Positions 36,663 to 45,170 of a DNA stretch of 64,000 bases are shown here, piece by piece (position 1 is the first letter of the stretch; every line of letters begins with the position of its first letter). Source of the DNA: Pontivivens ytuae (GTDB lineage Bacteria; Pseudomonadota; Alphaproteobacteria; Rhodobacterales; Rhodobacteraceae); contig NZ_CP064942.1 of assembly GCF_015679265.1 (NCBI RefSeq), positions 682,001 through 746,000 on the forward strand. Reading direction: 5' to 3'. The translations under genes and the position numbers were made by a program. Under the pieces are notes generated by a model. The model saw only the letters and a program-made list of their open reading frames with translations, had not been told where the DNA came from and did no database searches.

Positions 36663-38861
36663 CTACCCCTCGAGCCGCCCGAACTCCGCGATCCGCGCAA
36701 ACAGCCCCCGGATCCGGTTCAGGAGGCATAGCCGGTTGCGGCGCACCAGCGCGTTCTCGGCATTGATCAGCGTCTCCTCGAAGAAGGTGTCGAGCGGGCC
36801 GCGCAGACCCGCCAGAGCCGACATCGCCCCCTCGAAATCCTCCGCCTCCAGCGCCGCCGCGATCTTCGGCTCGGCGGCATCGAGGGCGGTGAAGAGCGCC
36901 TTCTCGCTGTCCGTCTCGGCCAGCTCCGGCTTGGGATCGAGCGTGTACTCCACCCCATCCTTCGCCTCCTCGGCCCGCACGATGTTGGAGGCACGGGTGT
37001 ACGCGGCCAGCAAGTTGGCCCCGTCCTCGCTGTCGAGGAAGGCCTGCAGCGCCCGCACCCGTTTCACGAGAAGCACGATATCGCCATCCCAGTTCTCCGG
37101 CAGACAGGCGTCGATCACATCGTGGCGGATACCCTCGGAGCGCAGGTGGACCTTGAGGCGATCGGCGAAGAAGGAGAGGAGATCGTGTGGGCGGACATCT
37201 GATGCATTAAGTCGAGCGATGAATTCATCCACACCATGATCTGAGTCTATCTCAATGGGAAATCCGGTTTTTCTATAAAAATCCTCCTCAAGCTGCGCCA
37301 TCATTTCATTATTTCGATCTCCAATCTGCATTAAATGGGCCCAATCAGCATTATTAAACAGTGCTGATAATGACAGACGAGAATTGCTTTCCAGGGATAG
37401 GCGGATCACTCCAAGCGCAGCGCGCCTCAATGCATACGGGTCCTTTGAACCAGTGGGCTGCTCGCTGATAATCCAGAAGCCCGTCAGCGTGTCGATCTTA
37501 TCGGCGAGGGCCACGACGACCGAGACAGGCTCGGTCGGAACGTCGTCGCTTGGGCCCAGCGGGGAGTAGTGCTGCTCCGCCGCGTTCGCGACCGGCTGGG
37601 GCAGCTCTGCGGCCTCGGCGTAGTAGCGGCCCATCAGGCCCTGCAGCTCGGGAAACTCGTAGACCATTTCGGAGGCGAGGTCGGCCTTCGCGATACGGGC
37701 CGCCTGCTCCGCCTGATCCGCATCCGCGCCCACCAGCGGGGCGATCTCCCGCGCCAGCGCTGCGATGCGCTCGATCCGCTCGGCCTGGGAGCCCAGCTTG
37801 TTGTGGAAGGTCACGTTGGCCAGCGGCGCGGCCATGCCCTCCAGCCCCTTTTCGCGCACCGTGCGCAGGTCGTTCTCCCAGAAGAACTTGGCGTCGGCCA
37901 GCCGTGCCGCCAGCACCTTGCCATTGCCCGCGAGGATCGTGGCGCCGTTATCCGCCGTCTCCCGGTTCGCGACGGTCACGTATTTCACGATCCGGCCCGA
38001 GGGCTCGCGGACCGAGAAGAACTTCTGGTGCTCCTTCATCGAGGTCTGGAGCACCTCGGGCGGCAGGTCGAGGAAGTCCGCCCCGATGCCGCCCATCAGC
38101 ACCACCGGCCACTCGACGAGGCCCGCGACCTCGGCCAGCAGGCCCTTGTCCTCGACCACTTCGAGGCCTTGGGCGAAGGCCATGTTGGTCGCCTCCGACC
38201 AGATCGCCTCGGCCCGCTCCTCCGGATCCAGGATCACGTGGGCACGCTTCAGCTTCGCCGCGTAATCCTCGAACGACGTCACCGCGAAGCGGCCCGGCGC
38301 CATGAAGCGATGGCCCTCGGTGGTGTCGCCGGCGGTGAAGCCGTCGATGGTGAGCGGCACGACCTCGGCGCCCTCCTCCGTCGTCAGGATCGCGAGGATC
38401 GACTGGAGCGGGCGGACCCAGCGCAGGGCGCCGCTGCCCCAGCGCATCGACTTGGGCCAGGGAAAGTTGCGGACGGTCTGCTCCAGCACCTCGGCCACGA
38501 TCGCAGCGGCCGGGCGGCCCGGCTTCTCCATCGTCGCGAAGTAGACCTGGCCCTTCTTGTCGTCGCGGATCTCGAGCTGGTCCTTCGCAAGGCCGGTGGA
38601 GCGCAGAAAGCCCTCCAGCGCCTTTTCCGGCGCGTCGACGCGGGGGCCCTTCCGCTCCTCACGCAACGTCGGGCTCTCCGCCGTCAGCCCCTCGACGGCG
38701 AGCGTCAGGCGGCGGGGCGTGGCGAAGGCGGCAGCCCCCGCATAGGTCAGACCCGCCTCGACGAGGCCATCGGTCATCAGGCGGCGCAGGTCGTCGGACG
38801 CCTTGCCCTGCATCCGCGCCGGAATTTCCTCGGAGAACAGCTCGATCAGAAGGTCGGGCAT
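36663..38861 (-). CDS. glyS: Glycine-tRNA ligase beta subunit
   Basis: The 732-residue product starts MPDLLIELFSEEIPARMQGK, the standard start of bacterial GlyS. It continues with the PTGSKDPYALRRAALGVIR block and the C-terminal DALR-like tRNA-binding region. With GlyQ it forms the alpha2-beta2 enzyme that charges tRNA-Gly. The ATG overlaps the DUF6446 stop by one base (TGATG), so translation is coupled. Codons in about 37195-37400 are strikingly AT-rich compared with the rest of the gene, although the protein sequence there remains recognisable and in frame. Confidence 0.95.
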   Translation of the reverse strand: MPDLLIELFSEEIPARMQGKASDDLRRLMTDGLVEAGLTYAGAAAFATPRRLTLAVEGLTAESPTLREERKGPRVDAPEKALEGFLRSTGLAKDQLEIRDDKKGQVYFATMEKPGRPAAAIVAEVLEQTVRNFPWPKSMRWGSGALRWVRPLQSILAILTTEEGAEVVPLTIDGFTAGDTTEGHRFMAPGRFAVTSFEDYAAKLKRAHVILDPEERAEAIWSEATNMAFAQGLEVVEDKGLLAEVAGLVEWPVVLMGGIGADFLDLPPEVLQTSMKEHQKFFSVREPSGRIVKYVTVANRETADNGATILAGNGKVLAARLADAKFFWENDLRTVREKGLEGMAAPLANVTFHNKLGSQAERIERIAALAREIAPLVGADADQAEQAARIAKADLASEMVYEFPELQGLMGRYYAEAAELPQPVANAAEQHYSPLGPSDDVPTEPVSVVVALADKIDTLTGFWIISEQPTGSKDPYALRRAALGVIRLSLESNSRLSLSALFNNADWAHLMQIGDRNNEMMAQLEEDFYRKTGFPIEIDSDHGVDEFIARLNASDVRPHDLLSFFADRLKVHLRSEGIRHDVIDACLPENWDGDIVLLVKRVRALQAFLDSEDGANLLAAYTRASNIVRAEEAKDGVEYTLDPKPELAETDSEKALFTALDAAEPKIAAALEAEDFEGAMSALAGLRGPLDTFFEETLINAENALVRRNRLCLLNRIRGLFARIAEFGRLEG
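37195..37400 (-). other. AT-rich patch inside glyS
   Basis: By hand count, 37201-37380 contains 72 G or C in 180 bases (40%), against a visibly GC-rich surround; the next 60 bases already reach 35 of 60. The frame is unbroken and encodes part of the catalytic-body region (from about FNNADWAHLMQIGDRNNEMM to DSDHGVDEF). Codons such as TTA, ATA-like and AAA-rich choices, rare elsewhere, cluster here. Confidence 0.8.
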
Positions 38862-39304
38862 CAGCTTTCCCTGTAGTGGCGCCACATGAAGGCGCGGCCG
38901 TCCGGATAGACGGCGATCATGCGAAGGATTTCGTAGTCGACGGCGCCTGCCTGCGTCTCGTCCTCGGCGAGGTACGCGGTGGCCCGCCCTGCTTCGAGAT
39001 CCGCGGCGATGGCGCGCGCATCAAAGCAGTCGAACCAGCCCGGCGCGAGCAGCGGGTCAGGGTTGGAGGCGAGCGGCACGCCCTCGAAGGCAGCGGGCTC
39101 CACCGTGAAGCAGGCGCGCAGCTTGTTGGGCGAGGTGGTCGCGTCGATGCCGCGCCAGTCGGAGACGGCGATCTCGCGCCCCTGCACGGCGATGCTCTCG
39201 GCCTCGGTTTCCTCGTAGTAGGCGTAGATCTGGAACCACCAGAGAACCGCGCCGAAGAGGACGGCGAAGCCGAGCAGGCCGCCTGCGAGCATTTTGCCGT
39301 TCAT
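38861..39304 (-). CDS. DUF6446-family membrane-anchored protein
   Basis: The 147-residue protein has one N-terminal hydrophobic helix (MLAGGLLGFAVLFGAVLWWF), then a soluble domain with paired cysteines and the end AVYPDGRAFMWRHYRES. DUF6446 genes sit between glyQ and glyS in many Rhodobacterales, but the function is unknown. Its start overlaps the FkbM gene stop (ATGA) and its stop overlaps the glyS start (TGATG). Residues after the helix are probably periplasmic. Confidence 0.85.
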   Translation of the reverse strand: MNGKMLAGGLLGFAVLFGAVLWWFQIYAYYEETEAESIAVQGREIAVSDWRGIDATTSPNKLRACFTVEPAAFEGVPLASNPDPLLAPGWFDCFDARAIAADLEAGRATAYLAEDETQAGAVDYEILRMIAVYPDGRAFMWRHYRES

Positions 39305-40194
39305 GGGCTCACCTCGGTGTTTCGGAAGAGGATCACGTGCCGCCGCCGCCCGTTCGCCACGATCTCGAAGCCATGGCTGTAGAGAAAGTTGGCGACCTGA
39401 GGCAACGTGCTCTCCTGCCTCACGCCGCGCTCGAAACCGACATCTGCGGCAACGAAGGCGAACTGACCGATGACGCGGCGCGCCCCTTCGAGGATCTCAG
39501 GCTCCGCCCCCTCTGCCTCTAGCTTAAGAAGCTTGTACGGAGCGTCATCGAGCAGATTATCGAGTGTATCTGTTGGGACAGTGATCTCCTCGTCGGCGCC
39601 CGAGATCGGAACGAGAGAGGAGTCGGCGGACCCCGACTTCACATAGAACTTGAGACCATCGGTCCGCTCGCTCCACAGGGCCACTCGCTGTGCGCGGGCA
39701 CCGGCCAGAGTGGAGAAGCTTGCGAGGTTTCGTTCCAGTGTCGCGAACTCCGCAGGCGAAGGCTCGAAACAAGTCAGATCCACCGCGACCTGCCGGTGCA
39801 CGAGGGTGAGACCGAAATCGCCGATATTGGCGCCGACATCTACCACCCGATCGCCATCGGCCAGCGGAACATGATCAAGATGGTATTCGGAGCCGATCGT
39901 CCGGGCGCGGGAGGCTGTACCTGCAATGATGTGCTCCAGCCGCTCCGGCCGAAGGATGCGCTGCGGAACCGTGTCTCGGCAAACGTAGTCACCCGTCTCA
40001 CTGTCGTACTCGATTGGAGCCCCGCCAAGCAGCGCAGCAAGCTCTGACGCTGTCGCTGCGGCGTCCCCTCCGGCTAGGCTGCAATGCCGGAACGCACGCA
40101 CAGCCTGGCGTCCGAGGCGCGGGTGCCCCGGTCTCGCTCGCAAAGCAGCGACTGCGCTTTCCAACTCTGCCCTCGCGCGGGCATCATGCCTCAT
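39301..40194 (-). CDS. FkbM-family SAM-dependent methyltransferase
   Basis: The 297-residue protein has the Rossmann SAM-binding motif VVDVGANIGDFGLTLVHR, followed by the acidic strand end LTCFEPSPAEFATLERNL. FkbM motifs follow (TLDNLLDDAPYKLLKLEAEG, then AEPEILEGA). These enzymes methylate hydroxyl groups of sugars or polyketides. Start ATG 40194 overlaps the glyQ stop by one base (TGATG). Some stretches are less GC-rich than glyQ. The gene is an unexpected passenger inside the glyQ-glyS operon and was probably inserted. Confidence 0.9.
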   Translation of the reverse strand: MRHDARARAELESAVAALRARPGHPRLGRQAVRAFRHCSLAGGDAAATASELAALLGGAPIEYDSETGDYVCRDTVPQRILRPERLEHIIAGTASRARTIGSEYHLDHVPLADGDRVVDVGANIGDFGLTLVHRQVAVDLTCFEPSPAEFATLERNLASFSTLAGARAQRVALWSERTDGLKFYVKSGSADSSLVPISGADEEITVPTDTLDNLLDDAPYKLLKLEAEGAEPEILEGARRVIGQFAFVAADVGFERGVRQESTLPQVANFLYSHGFEIVANGRRRHVILFRNTEVSP

Positions 40195-41123
40195 CAGGAC
40201 GCCTCTGGCGTCCAGCCGCCTGCGTCCGTGCGCACGAAGGCGTCCGCGCACTGCTTGGCGAGCGCGCGGACGCGGCCAATGTAGGCCTGCCGCTCGGTGA
40301 CGGAGATCACGCCGCGCGCGTCCAGCAGATTGAAGATGTGGGATGCCTTGATGCACTGGTCGTAGGCCGGGTGGGCCATGACGATGCGCTTGCCGGTCTT
40401 GGGGTCCTCGTCCTCCGCGGCGAGGATGGCGGCGCACTCGGCCTCCGCCTCCTCGAAATGGCGCAGCAGGACCTCCGTGTCGGCCACGTCGAAGTTCCAG
40501 CGGGAGTATTCTTGCTCGGTCTGGCGGAACACGTCCCCATAGGTGAGCGGGATCGGCGACTGCGGATCGTTGAACGGCATGTCCATCACGTGATCAATGC
40601 CCAGCACGTACATCGCCAGACGCTCCAGCCCGTAGGTCAGTTCGCCCGAGACCGGCTTGCAGTCATGGCCACCGACCTGCTGGAAATAGGTGAACTGAGA
40701 GACCTCCATCCCGTCGCACCAGACCTCCCAGCCGAGGCCCCAGGCGCCGAGGGTCGGGCTCTCCCAATCGTCCTCGACGAAGCGGATGTCGTGGAGCTCC
40801 ATGTCGATGCCGATGGCCTCGAGAGAGCCCAGATAGAGCTCCTGCAGGTCCGGCGGGCTCGGTTTGATGAGCACCTGGTACTGGTAGTAGTGCTGCAGCC
40901 GGTTCGGGTTCTCGCCGTAGCGCCCGTCGGTGGGACGGCGCGAGGGCTGGACATAGGCCGCGGCCCAGGGGTTCGAACCGAGCGAGCGCAGGGTCGTGGC
41001 CGGGTGGAAGGTGCCCGCGCCGACCTCCATGTCGTAGGGCTGCATGATCGCGCAGCCCTTGCCGGCCCAGTAGGTCTGGAGCCGCAGGATGATCTCCTGA
41101 AACGAACGGGGGCGCTCGGCCAT
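40194..41123 (-). CDS. glyQ: Glycine-tRNA ligase alpha subunit
   Basis: The 309-residue protein ([20 protein letters not shown]) carries the class II synthetase features of Gly[61 protein letters not shown] and [20 protein letters not shown]. Length is standard. It binds glycine and ATP and pairs with GlyS encoded three genes on. It leads the glyQ-fkbM-DUF6446-glyS operon. Confidence 0.96.
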   Translation of the reverse strand: MAERPRSFQEIILRLQTYWAGKGCAIMQPYDMEVGAGTFHPATTLRSLGSNPWAAAYVQPSRRPTDGRYGENPNRLQHYYQYQVLIKPSPPDLQELYLGSLEAIGIDMELHDIRFVEDDWESPTLGAWGLGWEVWCDGMEVSQFTYFQQVGGHDCKPVSGELTYGLERLAMYVLGIDHVMDMPFNDPQSPIPLTYGDVFRQTEQEYSRWNFDVADTEVLLRHFEEAEAECAAILAAEDEDPKTGKRIVMAHPAYDQCIKASHIFNLLDARGVISVTERQAYIGRVRALAKQCADAFVRTDAGGWTPEAS

Positions 41124-41219
41124 GGGTGCAGTCCTCTCGCGAAATCGCGGTCCTTATGCCTGCGGGGCTGGAAGGGGTCAACGTGGGGGCGGATGGCGGT
41201 GGTTACCGTGCCACACCAC

Positions 41220-41604
41220 CCCGAGCCCGCACCGAACGGGCGCTCCGAAACGCTGTCCTGCCCGGCGGCACCGCCGGGCAGCGCCCGACCTCCCCCCGGA
41301 GGGCGCGTTGGCGATGTCGGAAGCGGAACGCGCTACATGGATGCTTGAGGGCGCCGAGCTTTCAAACTCGCCTTGTGCGCCCTCCAGGTCGGCCGCGGCC
41401 CTTATCAATTCGGCGGGCGGTCATGGTCCGGCTCGACCGGACCATCTCCGGTTTTGGGGCGCCGCCCGTTCGCGCCGCCTCCTGGGCTCCGCCCGTGATC
41501 GGGCGAAATCGTCCACTGGACGATTTCCGAGAAGCCCGTTCCTCCGGGGCTCCGCCCGTTCGCGCCTCAAACGCTCCACTGGAGCGTTTGCAGGACGGCG
41601 CTCA
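41220..41604. repeat. Composite intergenic repeat locus R1
   Basis: This gap holds several perfect inverted repeats in a row: TGCCCGGCGG-CA-CCGCCGGGCA (41259-41280), ATGGTCCGG-n5-CCGGACCAT (41423-41445), GAAATCGTCCA-C-TGGACGATTTC (41505-41527) and CAAACGCTCCA-C-TGGAGCGTTTG (41568-41590). Similar modules recur at 42.6-42.8, 44.8-45.2 and 51.0-51.5 kb. The repeat reaches the stop codon of the following transporter gene. No gene is supported in the remainder of 41124-41601. Confidence 0.7.
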
Positions 41605-42528
41605 CCCCTGCAGGGTCGTGACCTTGCGGGGGCGGGCGCGTTCGAGGCCCAGTTGCTGCTCGCGCCAGATGATCAGGATCCCCGCCGCGATCACCAGCGC
41701 CGCCCCGCCCAGCATCTGCCAGGTCGGCACCTCACCGAAGACCGCATAGCCGATGGCGATCGCGAAGAGCATGGAGGCGTAGTCAAATGGCGCGATCACC
41801 GCCGTCGGCGCATAGCGATAAGCCGATGTCAGCAGGATCTGCCCCACGCCGCCGAGCAGCCCCATCAGCACGAGCAGCGCCAGCGTGCTCGCCTGCGGCA
41901 CCACCCAGCCCAACGGCAGGGTGAAAAGGGACAGCACCGTAGAGGTGATGGAGAACCAGAAGGTGATCGCCGAGGTCTTCTCCGTCGCCACCAGCTTGCG
42001 GATGAAGACATGAGCGAGCGCCACGAACACCGCTCCGAGAAGCACGATCAGCGCACCGGCCGTCTCGGCCCCCGTCAGCTCCCCACTCCGCAATGTCGCG
42101 AGCCGCGGCGACAGGATGATGAGAACGCCGATCAGTCCCATGGCGACCGCCGCGAGGCGGAAGAGCCGCACCTGCTCGCCGAGGAACATCGCCGCCAGGA
42201 TCACGGCGAAGAGCGGCGCGGCGTAACCGATCGCCGTCACCTCCGGCAGCGGCAGCAGGCCGAGCCCAGCAAAGCCCAGCCCCATCGCGGTCGTCCCCAC
42301 GATGCCACGCCACAGATGCCCCATCGGGTTCGACGTCGCGAGCCCGCCGCGCAGCCCCTCATGCCGCACGGCGAGCCAGCCGAGGATCACCGGGATGGCG
42401 AAGACGGAGCGGAAGAAAACGGTCTGCCCCGCCGGAACTTCGTCGGACACCGCCTTCACGAGCGAGGCCATGACGACGAACACGGCGACGGACGCGATCT
42501 TGAGGGCGATGCCGGTGAGGAAGGTCAT
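41602..42528 (-). CDS. EamA/DMT-family transporter
   Basis: The 308-residue protein has ten hydrophobic helices in two EamA repeats (MTFLTGIALKIASVAVFVVM at the start, FFRSVFAIPVILGWLAVRHE, a second repeat with PFDYASMLFAIAIGYAVFGE) and a basic tail. It is probably an inner-membrane exporter or permease of a small metabolite of unknown identity. The last codons lie within repeat locus R1, so the C-terminus may have been remodelled. It stands alone. Confidence 0.9.
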   Translation of the reverse strand: MTFLTGIALKIASVAVFVVMASLVKAVSDEVPAGQTVFFRSVFAIPVILGWLAVRHEGLRGGLATSNPMGHLWRGIVGTTAMGLGFAGLGLLPLPEVTAIGYAAPLFAVILAAMFLGEQVRLFRLAAVAMGLIGVLIILSPRLATLRSGELTGAETAGALIVLLGAVFVALAHVFIRKLVATEKTSAITFWFSITSTVLSLFTLPLGWVVPQASTLALLVLMGLLGGVGQILLTSAYRYAPTAVIAPFDYASMLFAIAIGYAVFGEVPTWQMLGGAALVIAAGILIIWREQQLGLERARPRKVTTLQG

Positions 42529-42599
42529 GTGCGGACCCTAACCCGATGTGCTCCGCAGAGGTCTGCGTTTCATGCATGGCTGATGGGCGGCTGGCGGCA

Positions 42600-42772
42600 G
42601 GGCGATCACGCCGTGGGCCGTTCAAGCAGAGCAACCGTTCCGGACTTGCTCCGGGACCGCTCTGAACTCAGCGCCCTTGTGCGAAAGGCCCCGGATCACG
42701 TCCGGGGCGGTAGCTCACAAAAGCGCTGTCCCGCCCGGCGGCACCGCCGGGCCGTGCCCGCCCCACTCCCCC
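42600..42772. repeat. Composite intergenic repeat locus R2
   Basis: It contains CCCCGGATCACGTCCGGGG (42689-42707) and GCCCGGCGG-CA-CCGCCGGGC (42733-42752), the latter with flanks nearly identical to locus R1 (CGCTGTCCxGCCCGGC). A CCGGACTTGCTCCGGGACCG block near 42640 recurs in R4 as CCGGACTTGATCCGGGACCG. Confidence 0.7.
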
Positions 42773-43366
42773 CTACTTCTCCTCCGTCGAATGCTTCTGG
42801 AGGAGCGGGAACTGCGTCGCGATGAAGGCGAAGGTCAGGATCATCTGGCCGAACGTGTCGAGCCAGATCCACGCCTCCTCGCCCAGCACGCGCCACGTGA
42901 ACTCGTTGAAAAGCGCCATGCCCGCGAAGAAGATCACCCAGTTGCGGGTGAACTTCATCCAGCCCTCCTCGTCGATGGGCATGATCTCCCCCATCAGGTA
43001 GCGCAGGTAGCTCCGCCCCTGCAGCCAGAGCCCCACGCCCAGCACGAAGGCGAAGAGGGAATAGATCACCGTCGGGCGCATCTTGGTGAAGGTGTCGTCG
43101 TTGAGCCAGATCGTGAGCCCGCCGAACACCACCACGATCACCGCCGTGAACACCGCCATGCGCGGAAGCTGGCGTGTCAGCAGCCAGCTCACCACCAGCG
43201 ACAGCAGGATCAGCGGGACGAAGACCGCGGTGGCGGCCACGACGCCCGAATACTCCTGCCCGCCCAAGACCACGGGCGTGTCGGCGAACCTCTGATAGGC
43301 GATGAAGTAGGCAATCACGGGCCCGATCTCGAGCGCCATCTTCAGGACGGGATTGAGCTCCCTCAT
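42773..43366 (-). CDS. ispZ: Inner-membrane-spanning protein YciB/IspZ (septation protein A)
   Basis: The 197-residue protein has about five to six hydrophobic helices with family blocks ALEIGPVIAYFIAYQRF, TDTFTKMRPTVIYSLF-like (DDTFTKMRPTVIYSLFAFVL), WVIFFAGMALFNEFTWR and QFPLLQKHSTEEK. YciB proteins support envelope and septation in the inner membrane. ATG 43366 is chosen; GTG 43375 is possible. It lies 14 bases after the DMT transporter that stops at 43381, on the same strand, with ftsY farther upstream. Confidence 0.93.
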   Translation of the reverse strand: MRELNPVLKMALEIGPVIAYFIAYQRFADTPVVLGGQEYSGVVAATAVFVPLILLSLVVSWLLTRQLPRMAVFTAVIVVVFGGLTIWLNDDTFTKMRPTVIYSLFAFVLGVGLWLQGRSYLRYLMGEIMPIDEEGWMKFTRNWVIFFAGMALFNEFTWRVLGEEAWIWLDTFGQMILTFAFIATQFPLLQKHSTEEK

Positions 43367-43380
43367 TTGCGTCACGTGTT

Positions 43381-44286
43381 TCAGCCCCCCAGCTCGACGA
43401 TCACGGCGCCGGCGGCGATCAACGCCATCAGCCCGGCTCTGACCGGTCCTACCGTCTCCCGCAGGAAAATCCAGCCGATTGCGGCGGCAAAGACGGGTGA
43501 CGTCTCCCGCAGCACCGCCGCCTCGCCCACGCTGTCGAGCCGGGTGGCGAGCATCACCGGGCTGAAGGAGACGAAGGCGATGAGCCCGCCCAGCACCCCG
43601 CGCGCCATCAAGGGCCCCGGCGCAGGCGGGTCGGCCATCCGCCGCCAGCGGCGCAGCGCGATCCACGGGAACAGCGTCAGACCGTCCACGACGAAGAACC
43701 AGGCGAGGAAGGTGAACGCGTTCTCCGCGAGCCGGATCCCCCAGGCGTCATAGACGGTATAAAGCGAGACCACCGCCCCCGTCATCACCGCGAAACCGAG
43801 GGCCGAGAGCAGCGTCGCCCGGTCCACTGTCTCGCCGCGCAGGTTGTAGAGCGCGAGGCCCAGGATCGCCGCCGACAGCAAGGCGGTGCCAGCCCACTGC
43901 ACGCCGGAGAACGTCTCGCCGAATACGATCCCCGCGCCCAGCACGGTGAAGATCGGGCCGCAACCGCGCACAACCGGGTAGACCACGGTGTAGGCGCCGC
44001 GGGTATAGGCCATCGCCATCAGGTACTTGTAGAGCGCGTGGATCACGAAGACGCCGACCATGACGGCCCAGAGCTGCGCGTCGGGCAGCGGGAAGACGAA
44101 GAGCGCGATGGGCAGTGCCATCACCCCGTACGAGATGTCGATCGCACCCCGCGTCAGCCACGGATCATGCCGCCCCTTCTGCAGCGCGCCGAAGAGCGCA
44201 TGGGCGAGCGCCGAGGTCAGCGCCAGCAGCATCGCGACATGCTGCCCCGTCTCCGTCCCCTCGATGGAGGTGATCCAGTCCATCAT
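43381..44286 (-). CDS. EamA/DMT-family transporter
   Basis: The 301-residue protein starts MMDWITSIEGTETGQHVAML and has about ten hydrophobic helices. Recognisable DMT patterns include AYTRGAYTVVYPVVRGCGPI and the second repeat VGEAAVLRETSPVFAAAIGW. Its role is probably export of small metabolites; the substrate is unknown. It immediately precedes ispZ, so they probably share a transcript. GTG and ATG 44283 are close alternative starts. Confidence 0.88.
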   Translation of the reverse strand: MMDWITSIEGTETGQHVAMLLALTSALAHALFGALQKGRHDPWLTRGAIDISYGVMALPIALFVFPLPDAQLWAVMVGVFVIHALYKYLMAMAYTRGAYTVVYPVVRGCGPIFTVLGAGIVFGETFSGVQWAGTALLSAAILGLALYNLRGETVDRATLLSALGFAVMTGAVVSLYTVYDAWGIRLAENAFTFLAWFFVVDGLTLFPWIALRRWRRMADPPAPGPLMARGVLGGLIAFVSFSPVMLATRLDSVGEAAVLRETSPVFAAAIGWIFLRETVGPVRAGLMALIAAGAVIVELGG

Positions 44287-44356
44287 GTGCGGGGGTCTCC
44301 GGGGCGGTCGTCTTGGTCCGCCCCATGAATCACGGGCGCTGCGTGCGGGCAAGACC

Positions 44357-44749
44357 TCAGATGTTGCGCACCATGCCGGTGAGCGGGCGGAAACCGCGGG
44401 CGGCATAGAAGGGCTCGACGCCCGGTGCGGCGTGCAGACCGACGAGGCAGGTGGGCGGCAGGTGCGCCTCCGCCCAGGCGAGCGCGCGGGTCAGCGCCTC
44501 GGTCCCATGGCCGCGCCCTTGCCGGTCGGGCCGGACCATGACGTCGACGAGCTGGGTGAAGCAGCCGCCGTCACCGATGATGCGCGCCATGGCGATGACG
44601 CGACCGTCCTCCCGGAGTGCGGCACAGAAAAGACCGTTGGCGAGCCCGATCCGCGCGGCCTCCTCCGTCCGCCGGCCAAGGCCGCAGGCGGCGCGCAGGG
44701 CGACATATTCCGCGGGATCTGGGGGCGTATCGGACCAGCCGTCGGTCAT
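44357..44749 (-). CDS. GNAT-family N-acetyltransferase
   Basis: The 130-residue protein from ATG 44749 (MTDGWSDTPPDPAEYVALRA) has the acetyl-CoA-binding motif RPDRQGRGHGTEAL and the usual C-terminal PFYAARGFRPLTGM. It transfers acetyl groups to an amine of unknown identity. The start is chosen because an upstream in-frame ATG would read through repeat locus R3. It may be co-transcribed with the DMT transporter 70 bases downstream. Confidence 0.9.
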   Translation of the reverse strand: MTDGWSDTPPDPAEYVALRAACGLGRRTEEAARIGLANGLFCAALREDGRVIAMARIIGDGGCFTQLVDVMVRPDRQGRGHGTEALTRALAWAEAHLPPTCLVGLHAAPGVEPFYAARGFRPLTGMVRNI

Positions 44750-44794
44750 GGGTCTCTCTCCGTTGCCGTTATGCTCTGGCCTGACTAAAGCATC

Positions 44795-45165
44795 TCTCGC
44801 AGCGCGGATCGCCGGGTCAAGCCCGACGATGACAGTCCGGTGCCACCGTCCCGGCCAAAGCGCCGGGACCGCTCTGTTGTTTGGCAAGTAGGCCAAAGAC
44901 CCCGGATCAAGTCCGGGGTGGTATCTTATCGAACCACCCTATTGGCCGGCTGAGAGGCTGGGACGCGCTCGTTCGGAGCTCCGCCCGCGATCCGGCAAAA
45001 CTGTCCGCTGAAAGCATTCCAAGAAGCCGGATCACCCTTCTCCCGCAGGGCGCATTGGCGATTTCGGTCGCGGAACCCTTGGCGTTGATGCTTGAGGGCA
45101 CGAGCCCCTGAGCCCCGTCATGCAAACGCCCTTCAGGTCAGGCGCGGCCCTCTGCACATCTTAAG
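44795..45165. repeat. Composite intergenic repeat locus R3
   Basis: It contains CCCCGGATCAAGTCCGGGG (44900-44918), with flanks AGGCCAAAGA and TGGTATC that reappear inverted in R4. A CCGTCCCGGCC-AAGCGCCGGGACCG block (about 44847-44873) is also shared with R4. A 110-base segment (45040-45160) resembles R1 at 41285-41400, with shared GGGCGC-TTGGCGAT-TCGG and ATGCTTGAGGGC. No gene is supported here (44750-45170). Confidence 0.7.
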
Positions 45166-45170
45166 CGCCG

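Noticed and set aside
32885..36766. A very long open frame on the plus strand opposite the SleB-like gene and the PPDK homologue
   Set aside because: It is antisense to two clear genes, has repetitive Arg/His/Ala-rich low-complexity content and no recognisable domain. Long antisense frames are common in high-G+C DNA.
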